DNA of 64,000 nt. It comes from an uncultured Marvinbryantia sp. GTDB taxonomy: Bacteria; Bacillota; Clostridia; Lachnospirales; Lachnospiraceae. Positions 17,072 through 26,275 of this stretch are shown here, one piece after another. The translations under genes were made by a program, and so were the position numbers. The notes below the pieces were generated by a model. It was not told the DNA's origin, made no database searches, and was given only the letters and a program-made list of their open reading frames with translations. The DNA is taken from positions 62,001-126,000 of the forward strand of contig CALDMO010000043.1 in assembly GCA_937915375.1 (NCBI GenBank), given 5' to 3'. The stretch's first letter is position 1. Every line of letters begins with the position of its first letter.

Positions 17072-17200
17072 AGCATTTCTTTGGAAGCAGGTGGAAGTCC
17101 TGCGCAAGTCCGTTACTGTGAAAGTCAGATACAAAAAATGCTTGGAGAGGGTGAACTGTCTGCGGCAACCGGACTTGTTCACAGCAGCAGGCAGTCTGCT
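17072..17200 (+). ncRNA. Cobalamin riboswitch upstream of cbiD
   Basis: An outer pairing (AGCATTT with AAATGCT) encloses the conserved core: GCAGGTGGAAGTCCTGCGC, then TTACTGTGAAAGTCAGATAC, where AGTCAGATAC (17123-17132) is the B12-box equivalent. Downstream, CTGTCTGC and GCAGGCAG can pair and GTGAAC can pair with GTTCAC, offering alternative folds before the terminator at 17213. Expected action: when cobalamin is abundant, terminate before the cbi genes. Confidence 0.88.
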
Positions 17201-17212
17201 TAGAAATGTTTT

Positions 17213-17243
17213 ATCCGTTGTCCTTAGGACAGCGGATTTTTTT
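17213..17243 (+). terminator. Riboswitch-controlled terminator
   Basis: 11-bp stem ATCCGTTGTCC/GGACAGCGGAT (one G-T pair), 3-base loop and an immediate run of seven T. It is the expression platform of the cobalamin riboswitch, 63 bases before cbiD. Confidence 0.88.
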
Positions 17244-17305
17244 GTCGGATAAGAAATACAGACTTTTGCGAAAAAGCGAAATATATGACATGAGGCGGCA
17301 GAACA

Positions 17306-18469
17306 ATGGCAAAAACCGGACTGGAGAATTATTACAGTATTAAAAATAATAAAAAAATGCGTTTCGGTTATACGACCGGATCCTGCGCTACGGCAGCGGC
17401 AAAGGCTGCGGCGAGGCTTTTGCTGACTGGAAAAACGGCTGCGGAGGAAACGCTTTTGACACCGAAGGGGATCGAGCTGCATCTGGAAATTCTGCATCCT
17501 TTGTGGGAAAAAGATACAGCTTCCTGCGCGGTGAAAAAGGATGCCGGGGATGATCCGGATGTTACGAACGGATTGGAAATTTTTGCAAAGGTACAAAAGA
17601 GCGCGGCAAACGGAATCCATATTGACGGCGGTATTGGCGTCGGACGGGTAACGAAAAAGGGACTGGAACAGCCGGTCGGCAGCGCGGCGATCAATCAGGT
17701 TCCGCGCAGGATGATCGAACAGGAAGTGGAAGCCGTTTGCGAGGAAGCCGGATATGACGGCGGTCTTTCGGTCACGATCTATGTGCCGGAGGGGGAGAGC
17801 GTGGCAAGGAAAACCTTCAATCCGCGTCTAGGGATTGAGGGGGGGATCTCTATTCTGGGCACTTCCGGAATTGTTGAACCGATGAGCGAGGCGGCGCTTA
17901 TCAAAAGCATTGAGGTAGAAATGCGCCAGAAGGTGGAAAACGGTGCAAAGTATTTGCTGATCACACCAGGAAATTACGGCGCTGATTTTTTGAAATCCAG
18001 GAATGGACTGCCGCAGACGGAAAGCATGAAATGCAGCAATTATGTCGGTGAGACGCTGGATCTGGCGCTGGAGATGGGGGTGGAAGGAATTCTGTTTGTC
18101 GCGCATATTGGAAAGTTTATTAAGGTGGCAGGCGGAATTATGAACACACATTCCCGCAATGCCGATGCCAGAGCGGAGATCATGGCAGCGAACGCCGTTC
18201 GGGCCGGATGTTCTATGGAATGTGTGCGTAAGATTTTAAATACGGTCACAACAGAGGAAGCGCTGACGCTCATCAAAAAAGAAAATTGTCTGCCGCAGGT
18301 TATGCAGGAAGTGACAGGGCGGATTGAGGAATATTTGAATTATCGTACCTATCAGCGGATGATGCTCGGGGTTGTTTTATTTTCCAATGAACATGGCTAT
18401 TTGGGAGAAACGGAGGCCGTACCGGAATTGATCAGAAGAATTACCAAACAGAAAAAGGGAGGACAGTAA
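17306..18469 (+). CDS. cbiD: Cobalt-precorrin-5B (C1)-methyltransferase
   Basis: 387 residues, normal size. Catalyses SAM-dependent methylation at C1 of the corrin ring in the anaerobic pathway. The N-terminal family signature 'RFGYTTGSCATAAAKAA', 'KKDAGDDPDVT' and 'TPGNYGADF' are present. First gene of the riboswitch-controlled ring operon, in which each following gene starts within a few tens of bases. CbiD has no resemblance to the other methyltransferases of the pathway, as expected. Start ATG 17306 follows GAGGCGG. Confidence 0.95.
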   Translation: MAKTGLENYYSIKNNKKMRFGYTTGSCATAAAKAAARLLLTGKTAAEETLLTPKGIELHLEILHPLWEKDTASCAVKKDAGDDPDVTNGLEIFAKVQKSAANGIHIDGGIGVGRVTKKGLEQPVGSAAINQVPRRMIEQEVEAVCEEAGYDGGLSVTIYVPEGESVARKTFNPRLGIEGGISILGTSGIVEPMSEAALIKSIEVEMRQKVENGAKYLLITPGNYGADFLKSRNGLPQTESMKCSNYVGETLDLALEMGVEGILFVAHIGKFIKVAGGIMNTHSRNADARAEIMAANAVRAGCSMECVRKILNTVTTEEALTLIKKENCLPQVMQEVTGRIEEYLNYRTYQRMMLGVVLFSNEHGYLGETEAVPELIRRITKQKKGGQ

Positions 18470-18470
18470 G

Positions 18471-19163
18471 ATGTCTGGAATATTATATGGGATCGGAGTG
18501 GGACCGGGAGATCCGGAGCTTTTGACTTTAAAGGCATTGCGTCTGATAAAAGAAAGTGATGTGATCGTCGTGCCGGGAAGGACGACGACAGAAAGTGTGG
18601 CCTATGAGATAGTGAAAGGCGCATATCCGCAGTTGGATGAAAAAATGCTGGTGTCGGTAGAGATGCCGATGACGAAAGATCCGCAGATTTTGGAAGCGAA
18701 CCATCAGAAAGCGGCGGAGCTGATCGAAGGCTTTTTAAAAGAGGAAAAGAAGGTTGCTTTTTTGACGCTGGGAGATCCCACTGTGTATTCGACCTATCTG
18801 TATGTACATAAACGGATTTTAAAATATGGCTATAAGGCGGAAATTGTCAGCGGGATTCCATCTTTCTGCGCATCGGCCGCACGGCTGAATATCGGTCTTG
18901 CGGAACGCAGAGAACCGCTTCATATTATTCCGGCTTCTTACCGGGCAGAGGAAATGGAACGGTTTCTTGAACTTCCGGGGACAAAGGTGCTGATGAAATC
19001 AGGAAAGAAGATGGGACAGGTAAAGGAGAGTATTCTGCGCAGCGGGCAGCAGGCTGTGATGGTGGAAAATTGCGGTATGCCGGGCGAGAATGTCTATCAT
19101 TCTGCGGAAGAAATCCCGGAACAGGCAGGATATTATTCTTTGATCATTGTAAAAGAAAGCTGA
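18471..19163 (+). CDS. cbiL: Cobalt-factor II C20-methyltransferase
   Basis: 230 residues of the tetrapyrrole methylase fold: 'GIGVGPGDPELLTLKAL' SAM-binding loop at the N-terminus, 'FLTLGDPTVYSTY' and 'SGIPSFCASAA'. It methylates C20 of cobalt-sirohydrochlorin, the first methylation after cobalt insertion. It follows cbiD by one base, with the ribosome site GGGAGGACAG inside the end of cbiD. The 'GDPTVYSTY' motif with Tyr distinguishes CbiL/CobI from other methylases of this fold. Confidence 0.94.
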   Translation: MSGILYGIGVGPGDPELLTLKALRLIKESDVIVVPGRTTTESVAYEIVKGAYPQLDEKMLVSVEMPMTKDPQILEANHQKAAELIEGFLKEEKKVAFLTLGDPTVYSTYLYVHKRILKYGYKAEIVSGIPSFCASAARLNIGLAERREPLHIIPASYRAEEMERFLELPGTKVLMKSGKKMGQVKESILRSGQQAVMVENCGMPGENVYHSAEEIPEQAGYYSLIIVKES

Positions 19164-19185
19164 AAGAAGGACAGGAGAGAACGCT

Positions 19186-19944
19186 ATGATACATTTTGTT
19201 GGAGCCGGAAGCGGCGCTGCGGATTTGATCACCGTAAGAGGAAAAAGATATTTAGAGGAGGCGGATGTGCTGATCTATGCCGGATCACTGGTAAATCCGC
19301 AGTTGTTGGACTATGCCAAAAAAGAGTGCAGGATTTATAACAGTGCAACGATGACACTGGAGGAAGTACTGCAGGTAATGACAGATGCAGAGGCTGCGCA
19401 GAAAACGACTGTTCGCCTGCACACGGGCGATCCTTGTCTGTACGGAGCTATCCGTGAGCAGATGGATGCGCTGGACGAAAAACAGATTGCTTATGATTAC
19501 TGTCCGGGTGTCAGTTCTTTTTGCGGCGCGGCTTCGGCTTTAAATCTGGAATATACACTGCCGGAGGTTTCCCAGAGCGTGATCATTACGCGAATGGCGG
19601 GCAGAACGCCGGTGCCGGAAAAGGAGAGTATTGAATCCTTTGCGGCACATCAGGCAACGATGGTTGTTTTTTTGAGTACGGGGATGCTGGAGGAGCTTTC
19701 AGAGCGTCTGATTGCGGGAGGCTATCAGCCGGATACTCCGGCGGCCATTGTTTATAAGGCAACCTGGGAGGATGAACAGGCGTATGTATGTACGGTATCG
19801 ACACTGGCGCAGACTGCCAGGGAGCATCAGATCACGAAGACCGCACTGATGATCATCGGTGACGCGGTGGCGCATAATTCCTATGAACGATCAAAACTTT
19901 ATGATCCGGGCTTTACTACAGAATTCCGGAAAGGAACAGACTAA
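19186..19944 (+). CDS. cbiF: Cobalt-precorrin-4 C11-methyltransferase
   Basis: 252 residues. 'HFVGAGSGAADLITVRG' is the CbiF/CobM form of the SAM loop; 'LIYAGSLVNP', 'LHTGDPCLYGAI' and 'PGVSSFCGAAS' are specific to the C11 enzyme. The C-terminus has the expected 'SKLYDPGFTTEFR'. It acts between CbiH and CbiG in ring contraction. AGGACAGGAGAGAACGCT precedes ATG, and the stop overlaps cbiG by one base. Confidence 0.95.
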   Translation: MIHFVGAGSGAADLITVRGKRYLEEADVLIYAGSLVNPQLLDYAKKECRIYNSATMTLEEVLQVMTDAEAAQKTTVRLHTGDPCLYGAIREQMDALDEKQIAYDYCPGVSSFCGAASALNLEYTLPEVSQSVIITRMAGRTPVPEKESIESFAAHQATMVVFLSTGMLEELSERLIAGGYQPDTPAAIVYKATWEDEQAYVCTVSTLAQTAREHQITKTALMIIGDAVAHNSYERSKLYDPGFTTEFRKGTD

Positions 19945-21023
19945 TGAGTGCGGAACTGGTGCGGATTGCAGTGATCAGTTTTACGGAAAATGGCTGTTTG
20001 TTGGGCGAAAGACTGCGGCAGGACCTGGAAGCGCGCGGCTGTCAGGTAAAAGCGTATCTGAAAAGCAGATATGGTTTGCCAATGGGTGTACAGGCAGGGC
20101 TTTTAGGGGAGGATACGCTGAATCATTGGACAGAAAAACGGTTCTGCGACAGCGAAGCGATTATTTTTATCAGCGCCTGCGGCATCGCTGTACGCAGTAT
20201 TGCTCCGTTTGTGAAAAGTAAACAGACGGATCCGGCGGTTGTGGTGATAGATGAGACCGGAGCGTTTGCGGTCTCTTTGCTGTCCGGTCATTTGGGCGGA
20301 GCGAATGAACTGACGGAACAGGCGGCAAAGATACTTGGAGCGCAGGCGGTGATTACGACAGCGACAGACCGTAATAAGAGGTTTGCTGTTGATGTGTTCG
20401 CAAAACAAAATAATTGTGTGATCGCGGATATGAAGTTGGCAAAAGAGGTTTCCGCCGCGCTTCTTTTTGGTGAGCCGGTTGGTTTTTACAGTGAGTTTCC
20501 CTGTGAAGGAGAGCTGCCGAAAGGTCTGGTGACAGACTGGGGAGAAGATGTGCCGCGTCTAGGTGTCTGCATTACGCTGCACAAGGACAGACGGCCGTTT
20601 GCACAGACGTTATATCTGATTCCGCAAGTGCTTACGGCAGGCGTTGGGTGCAGAAGAGGAACGGAGGCAGCGGCAATTGAGGCTGTGATAGAGAAAATCT
20701 GCGAACAGGCAGGAATTTTTTCAGAAGCCATCGGTCATGCTGCAAGTATTGATCTGAAAAAGAATGAACGGGGGCTTTTACAGTACTGTAGGGAACATGG
20801 TCTTGCTTTTGCGGTTTTTTCTGCAGAACAGCTAAAAGAAGTAAATGGAAACTTTACGGGCTCTGCGTTTGTGGAGCGCGTCACAGGCGTGGATAATGTC
20901 TGCGAGCGCGCTGCTGTTTTGGGCAGCGCGAAAGAGGAAGCAGGCGCGCTGCTGTGCGGAAAATATGCAGAAGACGGCGTGACGGCGGCGTTGGCGCAGA
21001 AGAAATGGAGGGTAAAATTTTGA
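19944..21023 (+). CDS. cbiG: Cobalt-precorrin-5A hydrolase
   Basis: 359 residues. Opens the delta-lactone formed in ring contraction and releases acetaldehyde. The N-terminal CbiG domain has 'FISACGIAVRSIAPFVKSK' and 'DETGAFAVSLLSGHLGGAN'; the C-terminal domain starts with 'LTAGVGCRRGTEAAAIEAV' and has the conserved 'IDLKKNERGLLQYC'. Starts on the last base of the cbiF stop. Both domains are complete, so there is no fusion with cbiH as seen in some genomes. Confidence 0.94.
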   Translation: MSAELVRIAVISFTENGCLLGERLRQDLEARGCQVKAYLKSRYGLPMGVQAGLLGEDTLNHWTEKRFCDSEAIIFISACGIAVRSIAPFVKSKQTDPAVVVIDETGAFAVSLLSGHLGGANELTEQAAKILGAQAVITTATDRNKRFAVDVFAKQNNCVIADMKLAKEVSAALLFGEPVGFYSEFPCEGELPKGLVTDWGEDVPRLGVCITLHKDRRPFAQTLYLIPQVLTAGVGCRRGTEAAAIEAVIEKICEQAGIFSEAIGHAASIDLKKNERGLLQYCREHGLAFAVFSAEQLKEVNGNFTGSAFVERVTGVDNVCERAAVLGSAKEEAGALLCGKYAEDGVTAALAQKKWRVKF

Positions 21024-21751
21024 ATAAAATATATGTAGTCGGAATCGGGCCGGGCGCCTATGAAAAAATGACGATTGAGGCGGCAGAAGCCTTGAAAAAC
21101 AGTGATGTGATTATTGGATATACGGTGTATGTGGATTTGGTAAGAGAACACTTTCCAGGGAAGGAATTTCTGACCACGCCGATGAAAAAAGAGGTTGAGC
21201 GCTGTGTAATGGCTTTTGAAGAGGCCATGAAAGGGAAAACAGTGTCGATGATCTGCAGCGGGGATGCCGGAGTTTATGGCATGTCCGGTTTAATGTACGA
21301 GGTGGGCGTCAATTATCCGGAGGTGGAACTGACAGTACTTCCGGGCGTGACAGCGGCAACCGGCGGGGCGGCGGTTTTAGGCGCGCCGCTGATTCATGAT
21401 TTTTGTTTGATCAGTCTGAGCGATCTGCTGACACCGTGGGAAAAGATTGAGTCAAGACTTCTGGCAGCGGCGCAGGCTGATTTTGTGATTTGCCTCTATA
21501 ATCCGTCCAGCAGGAAAAGACATGATTATCTGGAAAAGGCCTGTGATCTGATGATGAGATACAAGGCGCCGGAGACAGTCTGCGGTCTGGTGGAAAATAT
21601 CGGCAGAGATGGGGAAGCGATGCGGGTGCTGACTTTGCAGGAATTGAAAAAAACAAAAGTAGATATGTTCACAACGGTATTTGTCGGTAATTCGCAGACA
21701 AAAAAGATTGGCGGAAAAATGGTGACACCGAGAGGCTATCGGAATGTGTAG
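21020..21751 (+). CDS. cbiH: Cobalt-factor III / precorrin-3B C17-methyltransferase
   Basis: 243 residues. 'IYVVGIGPGAYEKMTIEA', 'GYTVYVDLV', 'ICSGDAGVYGMSG' and 'PGVTAATGGAAVLGAPL' identify the ring-contracting C17 methylase. I prefer a TTG start at 21020, overlapping the cbiG stop, because GGAGGG (21007-21012) is spaced correctly and the product begins MNKIYVVGIGPG, as in relatives. An in-frame ATG at 21005 would have that ribosome site inside the gene. The end overlaps cbiJ by eight bases. Confidence 0.93.
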   Translation: MNKIYVVGIGPGAYEKMTIEAAEALKNSDVIIGYTVYVDLVREHFPGKEFLTTPMKKEVERCVMAFEEAMKGKTVSMICSGDAGVYGMSGLMYEVGVNYPEVELTVLPGVTAATGGAAVLGAPLIHDFCLISLSDLLTPWEKIESRLLAAAQADFVICLYNPSSRKRHDYLEKACDLMMRYKAPETVCGLVENIGRDGEAMRVLTLQELKKTKVDMFTTVFVGNSQTKKIGGKMVTPRGYRNV

Positions 21752-23798
21752 GGTAATTCTATTTGCGGGAACAACAGAGGGACGACAGATAGCAGAATTT
21801 CTGGAAAAACAGGAGATTCCGGCATATGTTTGTGTGGCAACGGAGTATGGGGAGCAGCTTTTGCCGGAGGGAAAGTTTCTGGAAGTTTCCCATGAGCGTT
21901 TAAACAGAGAAGAAATGACAGCGTTGATCGCAGAAAAAGGATGTCCGCTTGTCATTGATGCCACACATCCATACGCAGCGGAGGTGACAGAAAATATACG
22001 GGCTGCCTGTGATCAGAACAAAGCAGAGTACGTAAGGGTGTTGCGGGGCGGTGCGGAAGACGGAAATTCCTTAAATGGAACAGGGGATATGTTTTCCGAA
22101 AGCAATACGGAAGAAAAAGGTGGAAGCGCGTGTCAGGATGTTGTGTACGCGGATGATGTCGAGGCGGCAGTTGCATATCTGGAACAGACACAGGGAAATA
22201 TTCTTGTGACTACCGGAAGCAAAGAGGCAGCAAAATATACGAAGCTGACAGATTACAAAAATCGTGTATATTTGCGGGTGCTCTCGCTGGCCAGCGTTGC
22301 CGCGCAGTGTGAAAAGCTGGGCTTTTCGGGCAGTCATCTGATTTGTATGCAGGGACCGTTTTCCACGGAATTAAATGCGGCGATGCTGAAACAGTGGAAC
22401 TGCAGCTATCTGGTAACAAAACTCTCCGGCGCGGTCGGCGGTTTTCCGGAAAAAGCGGAGGCGGCCAGAAAGTGTGGCTGTACACTGCTTGTAATAGGCA
22501 GACCTTTACAGGAGTCTGGGATTTCTGTGATGGAATGCAGGCATTTTCTTTGTGAGAAATTTAAGTTGACATCAAAAGCGGAGATTTCACTGGTCGGTAT
22601 TGGCATGGGAAATGCGGCTGTACGCACGGAGGAGGCATCTCGCGTGATCGCGGAGGCGCAGCTTCTGATCGGCGCCAAGCGGATGTTAGACGCCTGCGTA
22701 CATCCGGGACAAGATACTTATTGTGCGTATGACAGTGAAAAAATCGCCGCTTATATCAAAGAGCATCCGGAATATGAAAAAATTGCGGTCGTGCTTTCCG
22801 GGGATGTTGGATTTTACAGCGGAGCAAAAAAATTGCTTGACCGGCTGGGGGAAACGGTAAATGTAGTCTGCGGAATTTCTTCAGTGGCTTATTTTATGAG
22901 CCGTATTCAGAAATCCTGGGAGGATGTTTATTTAACCAGCGCGCACGGAAGAGGCGCGAATCTGATTGCTTTGCTGGGAAAGCATCAAAAGATATATTCT
23001 ATTTTAGGGGAACAAAATGCGGTGGCAGAGTTGGCGAAAAAGCTGCTTTTTTATGGAATGAATCAGGTGCGGCTGTATGTCGGGGAACGTCTTTCCTATC
23101 CGGATGAGAAAATCAGCAGCGGCCGGGCAGAGGATTTTATTGAGTATGAGACGGATTCTCTGAGCGTGGTTTATCTGGAAAATCCGCTGCACGATGCGCG
23201 GACAACGCATGGCATTTCCGACACACAATTTATCCGTGACAGCGTGCCGATGACGAAAGAAGAAGTACGCACGGTTTCTTTGTCGAAGCTGCGTTTAAAA
23301 GAGGATTCGATATGTTACGATATCGGAGCCGGAACTGGTTCTGTATCGATTGAGATGGCACTGCGCTGTGTATCAGGAAAAGTATATGCGATTGAGAAAA
23401 AACCGGAAGCGGTTCAGTTAATTCAAAAGAACAGACAGAAATTTGCTGCGGATCACCTGCAGATAATCGAGGGAACAGCGCCGGAGGCGTTAGAAAGCTT
23501 AGAGGCGCCGACACATGCGTTTATCGGCGGTTCCTCGGGAAACATGGAAAAGATATTAGAAACATTGCTGCAAAAGAATCCGGCTGTGCGGATCGTAGTG
23601 AACTGCATTGCGCTGGAGAGCGTTTCGGAAGCTGTGCAGTGTATGAAAACGCTGCCGGTGACGGATGTGGAAATCGTACAGCTTTCTGTGAGCAGGGCAA
23701 AGACGGTAGGAAAGTATCATATGATGATGGGGGAAAACCCGATTTATATCGTTTCTTGCACAGGAGTGGGAAATGCAGTTAAGATATTAGGAATATAA
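21744..23798 (+). CDS. cbiJET: Fusion: cobalt-precorrin-6A reductase, precorrin-6B C5-methyltransferase and C15-methyltransferase/decarboxylase
   Basis: 684 residues holding three normally separate enzymes. CbiJ (about 1-275) starts 'ILFAGTTEGRQIAEFL', has 'VIDATHPYAAEVTENI' and 'KLSGAVGGFPEKAEAA', and carries a Ser/Gly/Glu-rich insertion around 104-132. CbiE (about 280-478) has 'SLVGIGMGNAAVRTEEA', 'LSGDVGFYSGA' and 'TSAHGRG'. CbiT (about 480-684) begins 'THGISDTQFIRDSVPMTK' and has the SAM-binding 'CYDIGAGTGSVSIEMAL'. Together they reduce precorrin-6A, methylate C5 and C15 and decarboxylate the C12 side chain. CbiE-CbiT fusions (CobL) are well known; adding CbiJ makes a three-step enzyme. 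Frame is uninterrupted. Confidence 0.93.
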   Translation: MCRVILFAGTTEGRQIAEFLEKQEIPAYVCVATEYGEQLLPEGKFLEVSHERLNREEMTALIAEKGCPLVIDATHPYAAEVTENIRAACDQNKAEYVRVLRGGAEDGNSLNGTGDMFSESNTEEKGGSACQDVVYADDVEAAVAYLEQTQGNILVTTGSKEAAKYTKLTDYKNRVYLRVLSLASVAAQCEKLGFSGSHLICMQGPFSTELNAAMLKQWNCSYLVTKLSGAVGGFPEKAEAARKCGCTLLVIGRPLQESGISVMECRHFLCEKFKLTSKAEISLVGIGMGNAAVRTEEASRVIAEAQLLIGAKRMLDACVHPGQDTYCAYDSEKIAAYIKEHPEYEKIAVVLSGDVGFYSGAKKLLDRLGETVNVVCGISSVAYFMSRIQKSWEDVYLTSAHGRGANLIALLGKHQKIYSILGEQNAVAELAKKLLFYGMNQVRLYVGERLSYPDEKISSGRAEDFIEYETDSLSVVYLENPLHDARTTHGISDTQFIRDSVPMTKEEVRTVSLSKLRLKEDSICYDIGAGTGSVSIEMALRCVSGKVYAIEKKPEAVQLIQKNRQKFAADHLQIIEGTAPEALESLEAPTHAFIGGSSGNMEKILETLLQKNPAVRIVVNCIALESVSEAVQCMKTLPVTDVEIVQLSVSRAKTVGKYHMMMGENPIYIVSCTGVGNAVKILGI

Positions 23799-23851
23799 GC
23801 AGCAGACAGTATTTGAGATACAGATATTTTAAAATTAAGAAGGAAAATAAA

Positions 23852-25249
23852 ATGGCAACACCTCGGATTTTATTGACTGCGGGAGCCAGCGGCAGCGGCA
23901 AAACCCTGATTACCTGCGGTATATTACAAGCTTTAAAAAACAGAGGGCTGACGCCTGCATCCTTTAAGTGTGGACCGGATTATATTGATCCAATGTTTCA
24001 CAGTAAGGTGATCGGCGTCAGATCCGGAAATCTGGACACTTTTTTTACAGATACGCAGACGGTTCGATTTCTTTTGAAAAAAAACAGCAGAGACTGTGAT
24101 CTGGCGGTGCTCGAAGGCGTAATGGGGTATTATGACGGTGTTGGAGGGACGACATCGCGCGCCAGTGCGTTTGATCTGGCAAAAAAGACAGAGACGCCGG
24201 CCGTGCTGATTGTAAACTGCAAAGGAATGAGCGTTTCTGTTTTACCCTATATCAAAGGTTTTCTGGAATTTGAAAGAGACAGCTGGATTCGCGGTGTACT
24301 GCTGAACCAGATGTCCCCGATGCTGTATCCGCGCGTGAAAAAGATGATTGAGGAACAGCTCGGTATTTCTGTGTATGGTTATGTGCCGAAGGTGGAGGAC
24401 TGTGTGATCGAGAGCCGTCATCTCGGGCTGGTATTGCCCGAAGAAGTGACGGATTTTCATGAAAAATTGAAAAAACTGGCTGATATTTTGGAAAAGAGCG
24501 TGGATATAGACGGACTGTTAGCGCTGGCGGAGACAGCGCCGGAGCTGTGTGAAAGGGAATCTGGCATACAAAGATCAGAAACAGAGATGCCAAAAACTAA
24601 ACGCATACGTATTGGACTGGCGCAGGATGAAGCTTTTTGCTTTATTTATAAAGAAAACCTTCAGCTGTTGGAAGAACTGGGAGCCGATCTGATTCCGTTT
24701 TCGCCTCTTCATGATGTACATATGCCGAAGCAGCTGGACGGTCTGTTGCTTTATGGCGGTTATCCGGAACTGTATGGAGATCAGCTGGAAGAAAACAGGT
24801 GGATGCGTCAGGAATTGAAAGAAGCGCTTCTGGCCGGACTTCCGGTTATGGCAGAGTGTGGAGGATTTATGTACCTGCATGATACGTTTGAGGATATGCA
24901 GGGGAAAAAATGCCGGGGACTTGGTATCATAGAAGGGGACGCTTACCGTACAGACAGATTATCGCGCTTCGGATATATTGAGGCAAACAGCAGACAGAAA
25001 CAGGTTTTCGGAAAAGAAATCGGGAGCTGCCCGGCGCATGAATTTCACTATTTTGATTCTACCAACTGCGGAACAGACTTTTACGCGAAAAAGCCGGAAA
25101 GCAGCCGGGGATGGGAATGCATACATGCGACGGACACTATGCTGGCCGGATTTCCGCATTTTTATTATTGTGGGAATCCCAGACTGGCAGAGGCATTTAT
25201 CGAGCGCTGTTATAAACACAAAGCGGTGCGTCAGGAGAGAGAAGGATAA
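23852..25249 (+). CDS. cbiA: Cobyrinate a,c-diamide synthase
   Basis: 465 residues. Glutamine-dependent amidation of the a and c carboxylates. The N-terminal dethiobiotin-synthase-like ATPase has the loop 'AGASGSGKTLITCGIL' and 'KCGPDYIDPMFH'; the C-terminal class I glutaminase carries nucleophile Cys336 in 'MAECGGFMYL' and the histidine in 'HEFHYF'. ATG 23852 follows AGAAGGAAAATAAA; the frame is open further upstream to 23813 but without a ribosome site. Also called cobB in aerobes. Confidence 0.95.
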   Translation: MATPRILLTAGASGSGKTLITCGILQALKNRGLTPASFKCGPDYIDPMFHSKVIGVRSGNLDTFFTDTQTVRFLLKKNSRDCDLAVLEGVMGYYDGVGGTTSRASAFDLAKKTETPAVLIVNCKGMSVSVLPYIKGFLEFERDSWIRGVLLNQMSPMLYPRVKKMIEEQLGISVYGYVPKVEDCVIESRHLGLVLPEEVTDFHEKLKKLADILEKSVDIDGLLALAETAPELCERESGIQRSETEMPKTKRIRIGLAQDEAFCFIYKENLQLLEELGADLIPFSPLHDVHMPKQLDGLLLYGGYPELYGDQLEENRWMRQELKEALLAGLPVMAECGGFMYLHDTFEDMQGKKCRGLGIIEGDAYRTDRLSRFGYIEANSRQKQVFGKEIGSCPAHEFHYFDSTNCGTDFYAKKPESSRGWECIHATDTMLAGFPHFYYCGNPRLAEAFIERCYKHKAVRQEREG

Positions 25250-25253
25250 CAAA

Positions 25254-26234
25254 ATGATGAGATGGACAACAATAGCCCTCATACTGGGGTTTCTTGCGGA
25301 TCTGCTTTTTGGCGATCCCCGATGGCTGTATCATCCGGTACGGCTGATCGGTACGGCAATCACCTTTCTGGAAAAACGGCTGCGCAGCCTTTTTCCGAAA
25401 ACTGAAAAAGGAGAGTATGCGGCAGGCTGTGTGCTGGTAATCGGGATTTGTCTGTTTAGTGCGGCAATTCCGCTTTTAGTGCTGAAGATCGCGTTTCGTA
25501 TTCATACATTTGCGGGAATTGCGGCAGAGGCTTTTCTTTGTTATCAGATGCTGGCGGTGAAATCTTTAAAGACAGAGAGTATGCGGGTGTATCGTGAACT
25601 GAAGAAAAACAATCTGGAGGGCGCAAGATATGCGGTTTCCATGATTGTCGGAAGAGATACTGCGTCGCTGGATGAAGCAGGGGTGACGAAAGCGGCCGTG
25701 GAGACCGTGGCAGAAAATACTTCGGACGGCATTATTGCGCCGTTGTTTTATATGGCGATCGGCGGACCGGTACTGATGTGGATTTATAAGGGAATCAACA
25801 CGATGGATTCCATGATTGCTTATAAAAATGAGAAGTATCTTCACTTTGGAAGATGTGCGGCAAAGTTGGATGATCTGGCAAATTTCCTTCCGGCGCGTCT
25901 CTCTGCCATTTTTATGATACTGGGGGCATTTCTGGCAGATTATAACGGTAAAAATGCAGCGAAGATTTTTAAAAGAGACCGGTTTAACCACGCAAGTCCA
26001 AATTCGGCGCAGACAGAAGCAGTGATGGCAGGGGCCTTGGAAATCCAGCTGGCGGGAAATGCGTTTTATTTTGGCAAGCTATATGAAAAGCCGACGATCG
26101 GAGATGCCATCCGATCAGTACAGTATGAGGATATTCGAAAGGCAAATCAGCTTTTGTATGTGAGCGCTGCGCTTGCTGCCGTGACATTTGCGGCGGTAAG
26201 GCAGATCATATGGATACTCTGCGTATATTCGTGA
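25254..26234 (+). CDS. cbiB: Adenosylcobinamide-phosphate synthase
   Basis: 326 residues, membrane protein. Attaches aminopropanol phosphate to adenosylcobyric acid. 'FLADLLFGDPRWLYHPVRLIG' near the start (quoted only in part in some families), 'VAENTSDGIIAPLFY' and 'INTMDSMIAYKN' are hallmarks, and 'RFNHASPNSAQTEA' ends the conserved part. ATG 25254 comes after AGGAGAGAGAAGGA. The frame is open far upstream inside cbiA, but this is the first start with a ribosome site. Confidence 0.93.
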   Translation: MMRWTTIALILGFLADLLFGDPRWLYHPVRLIGTAITFLEKRLRSLFPKTEKGEYAAGCVLVIGICLFSAAIPLLVLKIAFRIHTFAGIAAEAFLCYQMLAVKSLKTESMRVYRELKKNNLEGARYAVSMIVGRDTASLDEAGVTKAAVETVAENTSDGIIAPLFYMAIGGPVLMWIYKGINTMDSMIAYKNEKYLHFGRCAAKLDDLANFLPARLSAIFMILGAFLADYNGKNAAKIFKRDRFNHASPNSAQTEAVMAGALEIQLAGNAFYFGKLYEKPTIGDAIRSVQYEDIRKANQLLYVSAALAAVTFAAVRQIIWILCVYS

Positions 26235-26275
26235 GAAAATTCTTTCAAAAAGGATTACAACAAAGGAGCAGCTTT

